Positions 5,614 through 10,621 of a stretch of DNA of 10,621 nucleotides are shown here, one piece after another; the first letter of the stretch is position 1; every line of letters begins with the position of its first letter. Source of the stretch: an uncultured Erysipelotrichaceae bacterium (lineage in GTDB: Bacteria; Bacillota_I; Bacilli_A; Erysipelotrichales; Erysipelotrichaceae); NCBI GenBank assembly GCA_947175465.1, contig CAMWMY010000029.1:1-10621 (forward strand). The letters run 5' to 3'. The notes beneath the pieces were generated by a model that saw only the letters and a program-made list of their open reading frames with translations, was not told where the DNA came from and made no database searches. A program made the translations under genes and the position numbers.

Positions 5614-7686
5614 TTACTTTATCTTTAAAATAACGTCATTCAACTCCACATCCCCTAATTTTACAATTTCTAGTACTTGTTGATCATCTAAGTTTGTAAA
5701 AATAAATGGTGTTGCTATACTTGTTGCATTCTCTTTTATATATTGTACATCAAATGTCATAAGTTTGTCACCTTGTTTTACCTTTTGACCTTGTTCAACA
5801 TGGATATCAAACCCTTTTCCATCTAATTGTACTGTATCAATTCCTACATGCAACAACATTTCTAATCCTGTTTCTGATTTTAATCCAATCGCATGTTTTG
5901 TAGGGAATACAAATTCAATAGTTGCATCTGTTGGTGCATATAATGTATTTCCTGTTGGGAAAATAACTAATCCTTTCCCTAACATTTCTTGTGCAAAACT
6001 TTCATCAGGCGTTTCTGATAATGGACATATACGCCCTTGTAAAGGTGTTATAAAGCCATATTCTTCTTTTGCTTGATCTTGTTGATTATATTCTACTTCT
6101 TCACTGCAAGTTGCAAGATAATCTTCTAAATTTGATTTAATAACAGAAACTTGAGGTCCATAAATTACTTGGATTCCATTTCCTTTTTTAATAACTCCTT
6201 TAGCACCAGAAGCTTTTAAAGTAGCATCATTAACTTTATTGGCATCAAAAACAGTAACACGTAATCTTGTTGCACAGCAATCAACATCACTAATATTACT
6301 TTTTCCTCCTAGCCCTTCACAAATAAGTGCACTTGTTGCATCTTGACTACCATTCGCAAGCCCTTTTGCTTCAGCATTAACATCTGCACGTGTATACAAT
6401 TTCACATCATCTTGACCAGTTTCACGTCCTGGTGTTTGTAAATTAAATTTCTTAATTAAGAATGTAAATAATAGATAATATACAATGAAATAACCAATTC
6501 CTACAATAACAACCCAAATCCAATTTGTTTTATCATTTCCTTGTAAAATACCAAATAGCGATAAGTCAATGAATCCTCCAGAGAAAGTCATCCCTACTCC
6601 AACATTGAAGATATGCATAAACATATACGCTAAACCAGCAAAAATACTGTGTAATAAATATAAGAATGGTGCTACAAACAAGAACGTAAATTCAAGCGGT
6701 TCTGTAATCCCTGTTATCATACATGTTAATGCTGCTGATAATAATAAACCTCCTGCAATTTTACGTTTTTTAGGATCAGCACATTTATACATCGCTAAAG
6801 CTGCCCCTGGCAATCCAAAAATCATCAATGGGAACTTCCCAGCCATAAAACGTGTTGCTTCTACACTAAATGCAGTTGTTGTCGAACATCCTAACTCTGC
6901 AAAGAAAATATTTTGTGCTCCTTCAATCATATTTCCACATACTTCTGCTGCCCCACCAACAGCTGTTTGCCAGAATGGTAAATAGAATACGTGGTGTAGT
7001 CCAAATGGAATTAATGCACGTTCCATTAAACCATATAAGAACGTTCCTCCATATCCAGAGTTACGTACAACTTCACCTACAGCTATAATACCTGATTGCA
7101 CATATGGCCAAACATAGAACATTAAAACCCCTACAAATAAATATACAATGGAAGAAATAATTGGTACAAATCTTGTTCCTCCAAAAAATGATAATACTTG
7201 AGGTAGTTGAATTTTATAAAAGCGATTATGCAAAGCTGCAACCCCTAATCCAACAATAATCCCTCCAAATACCCCCATTTGTAAGGACTCAATACCTACA
7301 ATTGTATCAACCGATCCTCTTGGCAATGTTGTATTTGTTACTGTCAACATCGCATTGATCGCTGTATGCATGATAAAAAAGGCAATAGCTCCTGATAATG
7401 CAGCAACTTCTTTCTCCTTTTTTGCCATCCCGATGGCAACTCCCATCGCAAAAATAATTGGTAAGTTTTGAAATACAATATCTCCACATTTATTTAATAC
7501 GGTTAATATTGCATAAAGAGTCGTTCCTTTCCCTAATAAACTTGATAGTCCATAAGAGTCGATCATCGTTGCATTGGTAAAAGAACCACCAATTCCAAGA
7601 AATAATCCTGCAACGGGTAAAATAGCGATTGGTAACATAAAACTACGCCCTACACGCTGTAATACTCCAAAAATTTTGTCTTTCAT
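5614..7686 (-). CDS. ptsG: PTS glucose-type transporter, fused IICBA
   Basis: This 690-residue permease imports and phosphorylates a sugar using phosphate passed from HPr. The order is IIC (about 1-415, membrane channel), IIB (about 445-525) and IIA (about 545-690), the layout and near-length of B. subtilis PtsG. IIC has GLHH (229-232) and the conserved GITEPLEF (326-333). IIB carries the phosphorylated cysteine C471 in CATRLR, next to a second cysteine, C470. IIA has H598 and the phosphorylated H613 in LLHVGIDTV, 15 residues apart as in E. coli IIA-Glc. All phosphotransfer residues are present, so the protein should work without a separate Crr-type IIA. Glucose is the likely substrate; maltose or N-acetylglucosamine are possible from family alone. 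AAAGGA sits 8 nt before the ATG. Transcription is controlled by the leader RAT and terminator and probably by catabolite repression. Confidence 0.95.
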   Translation of the reverse strand: MKDKIFGVLQRVGRSFMLPIAILPVAGLFLGIGGSFTNATMIDSYGLSSLLGKGTTLYAILTVLNKCGDIVFQNLPIIFAMGVAIGMAKKEKEVAALSGAIAFFIMHTAINAMLTVTNTTLPRGSVDTIVGIESLQMGVFGGIIVGLGVAALHNRFYKIQLPQVLSFFGGTRFVPIISSIVYLFVGVLMFYVWPYVQSGIIAVGEVVRNSGYGGTFLYGLMERALIPFGLHHVFYLPFWQTAVGGAAEVCGNMIEGAQNIFFAELGCSTTTAFSVEATRFMAGKFPLMIFGLPGAALAMYKCADPKKRKIAGGLLLSAALTCMITGITEPLEFTFLFVAPFLYLLHSIFAGLAYMFMHIFNVGVGMTFSGGFIDLSLFGILQGNDKTNWIWVVIVGIGYFIVYYLLFTFLIKKFNLQTPGRETGQDDVKLYTRADVNAEAKGLANGSQDATSALICEGLGGKSNISDVDCCATRLRVTVFDANKVNDATLKASGAKGVIKKGNGIQVIYGPQVSVIKSNLEDYLATCSEEVEYNQQDQAKEEYGFITPLQGRICPLSETPDESFAQEMLGKGLVIFPTGNTLYAPTDATIEFVFPTKHAIGLKSETGLEMLLHVGIDTVQLDGKGFDIHVEQGQKVKQGDKLMTFDVQYIKENATSIATPFIFTNLDDQQVLEIVKLGDVELNDVILKIK

Positions 7687-7733
7687 TACTCTCTTCCTTT
7701 CTTCTTTATCGCTATATTCATTATTCTATGCTC

Positions 7734-7795
7734 AAAAAAAGCAGGCATTACTATCAAAAGAACTCCTTTTTCTCTTGCATAGTTAATGCCTGCTT
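7734..7795 (-). terminator. Regulated leader terminator of ptsG
   Basis: On the minus strand a 16-bp stem with a single bulged A forms between 7795-7779 (starting AAGCAGGCATTA) and 7754-7739 (ending TAATGCCTGCTT), enclosing a 24-nt loop, and is followed by five more T residues. It lies 48 nt upstream of the ptsG ATG and downstream of the promoter, so by default it would stop transcription before the gene. Its 5' arm is shared with the 3' half of the RAT, so the two structures exclude each other. Confidence 0.88.
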
Positions 7796-7822
7796 AATAT
7801 TACTTAAACAGTAACACACTAT
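7779..7822 (-). promoter_or_regulatory. Ribonucleic antiterminator (RAT) in the ptsG leader
   Basis: The minus-strand RNA folds as a lower stem ATAGT (7822-7818) with ACTAT (7783-7779), an internal loop GTGTTA opposite GCATTA, an 8-bp upper stem CTGTTTAA with TTAAGCAG including one U-G pair, and a 6-nt loop. TGTTACTG on the left and CAGGCAT on the right match the conserved halves of ptsG-type RATs bound by GlcT. The element is longer than the roughly 30-nt family RATs because of its extended upper stem. Its 3' half is the 5' arm of the leader terminator, the hallmark of protein-dependent antitermination. Confidence 0.85.
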
Positions 7823-7844
7823 ATGAATATAACTTACATTGCTT

Positions 7845-7873
7845 ATATTAGCATTGAAATCGCTTTCTGTCAA
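7845..7873 (-). promoter_or_regulatory. Promoter of the ptsG operon
   Basis: The minus strand has a consensus -35 TTGACA (7873-7868), a 17-nt spacer and -10 TAATAT (7850-7845), with TGC just before it as an extended -10. The start should fall near 7838, giving a leader of about 150 nt that holds the RAT and the terminator. The spacer contains a cre-like sequence. Confidence 0.78.
7855..7868 (-). promoter_or_regulatory. Candidate catabolite-responsive element (cre)
   Basis: The minus strand reads AGAAAGCGATTTCA. Against the CcpA consensus TGAAANCGNTTNCA it differs only at the first base. It occupies most of the spacer between -35 and -10 of the ptsG promoter, where bound CcpA would compete with RNA polymerase and repress. 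No CcpA gene is in the window, so this is inferred from the site alone. Confidence 0.55.
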
Positions 7874-7934
7874 TGTATAAATAGCAATTATTAAAAATAT
7901 AGTATGCTTATTTCCCTTTTACAAATATTTCTTT

Positions 7935-8654
7935 TTATAAACGAATCGCACTTTCAAGTGCAATTTCCATCATGTTATGAAAAGAGTTTTCTCTTTCTTC
8001 TGCACTTGTTGCTGCATGTGTTACTAAAGAATCCGATATGGTAAGTAAACATGCTGCATGTTTTCCTAATACTTTTGCATTATGGAATAAAGCAAAACTT
8101 TCCATTTCTACACAAACACATTGATGATCACGATAAAACTCTTCATGTCCATCTACATGAGCTTCATGATAAAATACATCACTTGAATGAACTCTTGCAA
8201 CTGTCATTGGTTTTTGTAAAGAAGCCGCTGTTTCTTCAATTACTTTATTAATATGTGCACTTGGCATTTGAATATCATCAGAATTACCAGCTTGTGCTAA
8301 AGCAAATGTAGATTCACTCCATGCACTATCTGCTAATACAATATCAAATAAAGCTAAGTCACTTGTATAAGCACCAGCACTTCCAATACGAATAATATTT
8401 TCAACACCATATACGTTATACAATTCATAAGAATAAATTCCAATACTTGGCATTCCCATACCAGATCCCATCACGGAAATCTTTTTCCCTTTATAAGTAC
8501 CTGTATACCCAAACATATTACGTACAGTATTAAATTGCACAGGATTTTCTAAATACTTTTCCGCAATATATTTCGCACGTAAAGGATCTCCTGGCATTAA
8601 AACTGTTTTTGCAATATCTCCTACACTTGCTGTATTATGAGCTGTCCCCATCAT
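7935..8654 (-). CDS. deoD: DeoD-type purine nucleoside phosphorylase
   Basis: This cytoplasmic enzyme splits purine (deoxy)ribonucleosides with phosphate, giving free base and (deoxy)ribose 1-phosphate for salvage. The 239-residue length matches the hexameric DeoD class. Visible active-site features are H6 near the N-terminus (contributed to the neighbouring subunit), PGDPLR (21-26) and R89 with GSAG (91-94) for phosphate, VEMES (182-186) for ribose, and D208 in SDS with R221 for the purine. D208 fits the broad-specificity DeoD class that also accepts adenosine. AAGGAGG lies 5 nt before the first of two adjacent ATG codons; the second, at 8651, is also possible. The gene appears to stand alone, without deoC or deoB beside it. 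No clear terminator follows, so some readthrough toward the ptsG leader is possible. Confidence 0.96.
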   Translation of the reverse strand: MMGTAHNTASVGDIAKTVLMPGDPLRAKYIAEKYLENPVQFNTVRNMFGYTGTYKGKKISVMGSGMGMPSIGIYSYELYNVYGVENIIRIGSAGAYTSDLALFDIVLADSAWSESTFALAQAGNSDDIQMPSAHINKVIEETAASLQKPMTVARVHSSDVFYHEAHVDGHEEFYRDHQCVCVEMESFALFHNAKVLGKHAACLLTISDSLVTHAATSAEERENSFHNMMEIALESAIRL

Positions 8655-8703
8655 ATTGTCCTCCTTTTATCAATGGTTTTTTGATGCGCAAACATCTATT
8701 TCA

Positions 8704-8712
8704 AGTATACCA
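8704..8712 (-). promoter_or_regulatory. Probable extended -10 promoter of deoD
   Basis: The minus strand reads TGGTATACT, a good -10 hexamer with an extended TGN element, 49 nt upstream of the deoD start. No convincing -35 hexamer is found at the right distance. It resembles the mutY promoter (TGGTATAAT). Confidence 0.5.
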
Positions 8713-8790
8713 TAATCTTTTCCTCTATGCTTATCTTCTTCTATAAATATTTCATTTTTTTCTTTTCTTGGAAGTTTAAATAGTATTTTC

Positions 8791-8819
8791 TTGCGTAAGA
8801 TAATAGAAAAGCATACAAT
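8791..8819 (+). promoter_or_regulatory. Promoter of pepF
   Basis: TTGCGT (8791-8796) and TACAAT (8814-8819) are separated by exactly 17 nt. Transcription should start near 8826, giving a leader of only about 14 nt that contains the GAGGTG ribosome site at 8829-8834, 5 nt before the ATG. It diverges from the deoD promoter; the two -10 elements are about 100 nt apart. Confidence 0.65.
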
Positions 8820-8839
8820 GATACATATGAGGTGATATT

Positions 8840-10600
8840 ATGTTACGAAATGAAATAGAAGAAAAATACAAATGGGACTTATCTTCCCTTTACAAAAACC
8901 AAGAAGCTTTTGATCATGATTATCAACAAGCACAGTCTTTATTAGAAGAACTATGTACATATAAAGATCATATATGTGATAGTAAAGAATCTTATATATA
9001 CTTTATGAATGCCGAGGAAACCTTAGGCAATTTTATTGAAAATCTATATGTATATGCCAAAATGTGCACAGATGTAGAACCTGAAAATGAACAACATCAG
9101 CATAACTTTGCCAAAGCTAATGCATTCATGCAAAAAAGCGGTGTTGATTTAACTTTTGTTACATTAGAATTAATTGCACATAAAGAAGTAATTGAGCGCT
9201 ATCTTGAAGATGATGATTGCAAAGATTTTCGCTATCCTATGGAAGAGCTTTTTCGCACCATTCCGCATCGCTTAGATGAAGAACGTGAACAAATGCTTTC
9301 TCAAGTACGTGAATTAACAAGTATTGCACAAGATACTTTCCAAAGTTTTCGTTTAGAATATGAACCTGTTGTAGTCGATGGAAAAGAAGAGTTTTTAAAT
9401 GGGGCAACTTACTATGTATTCTTAAAAAACAAAGATCCTCAAGTACGTAAAGATGCCTTTGAACATTACTTTAAAGAATACCAACGCTATGAAAATGTAT
9501 TCGCAAATACATTGATTGGACATACAAAAGGACAAGTCTTTTTTGCGAAAACAAGAAACTATGAAAATGCATTAGAAGCTTCTTTATATCAAGATCGTGC
9601 AAGCAGTGAATTGTTTCATAAAGTACTTTACATGGCCAATGAAAAATACCGCCCTTTCTTACACGATTACTTCGCTTTACGTAAATCTATATTAGGACTA
9701 AAAGAACAACATGTTTATGATATTTATCTTGATTTAGTCGATGATATTCCACAGTCTTATACGATTGATGAAAGCTTTGATATCTTATCAAAAGCTCTAT
9801 CTGTTCTTGGTGAAGACTATGTAAAACTAATTCAACGTGCAAAAGAAGAAAGATGGATTGATTTTTTACCAAGCAAAGGAAAATGTACAGGAGCATATTC
9901 ATGGGGAAGTTATTCTTCAAACCCTTATATTCTTACAAACTTTACCGAAAATTATGAATCCTTAAGTACCCTTGCCCATGAATTAGGACATTCTATGCAC
10001 TCTTATTTTTCTCATAAACACAATCGTCCTATGCTTGCCAATTATAAAATCTTTGTTGCTGAAGTCGCAAGTACAGTGAATGAGATTTTATTAAATCAAT
10101 ACTTATTAAACACAACAACTGATAAAAAAGTAAAAGCGAATATTTTAGCTAACTTATTAGATCAATTAATCGGAACCCTTTATCGTCAACCGATGTTTGC
10201 CCAATTTGAAGAACAATTGCATACATGGGTACAAGAGCGAAAACCAATATCTTCCACTACGCTTACCGATTACTATCTTTCATTGAATAAAGAATACTTT
10301 GGTCCATCTGTTATTGTAGATGAACTTCAAAAATACGGTTGTTACTACATTCCTCACTTTTATTACAATTTCTATGTGTATAAATATAGTGTAGGAATGG
10401 CTGTCGCTTTAAGCTTTGTGAAAAAAATAAAAGTAGGACAAACAAAAGACTACTTAACTTTCTTACAAAAAGGAGGAAGTGAACCATGCATTGACCAACT
10501 TGTAAATGCTGGTGTAGATCCTTGTAGTGATGCGGTATATGAAGATGCCTTCACTTATTTCCAACAAATACTAGAAGAATTTAAACAACTTATGCAATAA
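8840..10600 (+). CDS. pepF: Oligoendopeptidase F (M3 family metallopeptidase)
   Basis: PepF is a zinc endopeptidase, usually cytoplasmic, that cuts short peptides of roughly 7-17 residues. At 586 residues it is close to the usual 600. The zinc site is HELGH (380-384), where H380 and H384 bind zinc and E381 is catalytic; E408 in FVAEVASTVNE is the third ligand. The N-terminal helical region (about 1-200) has the family opening KWDLSSLY (11-18). The C-terminal motif around YIPHFYYNFYVYKYS (503-517) supplies the His and Tyr residues that hold the substrate. There is no signal peptide. The gene has its own promoter and the ribosome site GAGGTG. It is the only plus-strand gene in the window and is complete. 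Its terminator, if any, lies beyond the right edge. A role in peptide recycling is inferred from the family. Confidence 0.97.
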   Translation: MLRNEIEEKYKWDLSSLYKNQEAFDHDYQQAQSLLEELCTYKDHICDSKESYIYFMNAEETLGNFIENLYVYAKMCTDVEPENEQHQHNFAKANAFMQKSGVDLTFVTLELIAHKEVIERYLEDDDCKDFRYPMEELFRTIPHRLDEEREQMLSQVRELTSIAQDTFQSFRLEYEPVVVDGKEEFLNGATYYVFLKNKDPQVRKDAFEHYFKEYQRYENVFANTLIGHTKGQVFFAKTRNYENALEASLYQDRASSELFHKVLYMANEKYRPFLHDYFALRKSILGLKEQHVYDIYLDLVDDIPQSYTIDESFDILSKALSVLGEDYVKLIQRAKEERWIDFLPSKGKCTGAYSWGSYSSNPYILTNFTENYESLSTLAHELGHSMHSYFSHKHNRPMLANYKIFVAEVASTVNEILLNQYLLNTTTDKKVKANILANLLDQLIGTLYRQPMFAQFEEQLHTWVQERKPISSTTLTDYYLSLNKEYFGPSVIVDELQKYGCYYIPHFYYNFYVYKYSVGMAVALSFVKKIKVGQTKDYLTFLQKGGSEPCIDQLVNAGVDPCSDAVYEDAFTYFQQILEEFKQLMQ

Positions 10601-10621
10601 AAAAAGAAATGAATCTAATGG

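Noticed and set aside
6569..6985. Plus-strand 138-codon open frame inside ptsG
   Set aside because: It is antisense to the strongly conserved IIC domain, has no plausible domain, and is explained by the codon bias of the real gene.
8671..8699. Small inverted repeats in the deoD leader (GATG with CATC; ATCAA with TTGAT)
   Set aside because: Arms of 4-5 bp are too short to support a riboswitch or operator, and no known motif is recognised.
10601..10621. A-rich tail after pepF
   Set aside because: Only 21 nt remain; a terminator or next gene cannot be judged.

Overview
The window comes from a low-GC, AT-rich Gram-positive bacterium (Bacillota). Evidence is the strong AGGAGG-type ribosome sites, an IICBA glucose PTS protein with a BglG-family antiterminator, a CsoR/CopA copper operon and a PepF peptidase. 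The overall style resembles Erysipelotrichia or related gut Firmicutes, but nothing here fixes the family. The standard genetic code is used, with TAA, TAG and TGA all acting as stops.

Layout. Positions 1-112 look like the terminal part of an insertion sequence, possibly ISL3-like, with a compact intrinsic terminator. Next, all on the minus strand, come a Nudix hydrolase (123-689) and the gene upstream of it, mutY (695-1759), coupled by a 5-nt gap. The copper operon follows: csoR (4277-4540), then copA (1844-4267), with a CsoR-type operator on the csoR promoter. Next is the glucose-uptake operon: ptsG (5614-7686), then its antiterminator gene (4746-5594), closed by a long stem-loop terminator at 4670-4738. 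The ptsG leader (7687-7850) carries a promoter, a cre-like site between -35 and -10, an antiterminator RNA element (RAT) and an overlapping terminator. Then comes deoD (7935-8654), the purine nucleoside phosphorylase gene. From the 8655-8839 intergenic region the plus-strand pepF (8840-10600) diverges; it encodes oligoendopeptidase F and is complete just before the window ends.

How the parts work together. The PTS block is a self-contained sugar switch: glucose transport should leave the antiterminator free to bind the RAT, block the leader terminator and raise expression of both transporter and antiterminator. The copper block is a sensor-plus-exporter unit. MutY and the Nudix enzyme are cotranscribed; MutY removes adenine opposite 8-oxoguanine, and whether the Nudix protein shares that job is unknown.

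This is mostly conserved housekeeping and transport DNA. I found no defence system, CRISPR array, tRNA, rRNA or clearly new multigene system. The most interesting material is regulatory: the layered ptsG leader, a probable leaderless mutY transcript, and the mobile-element edge at the left end.
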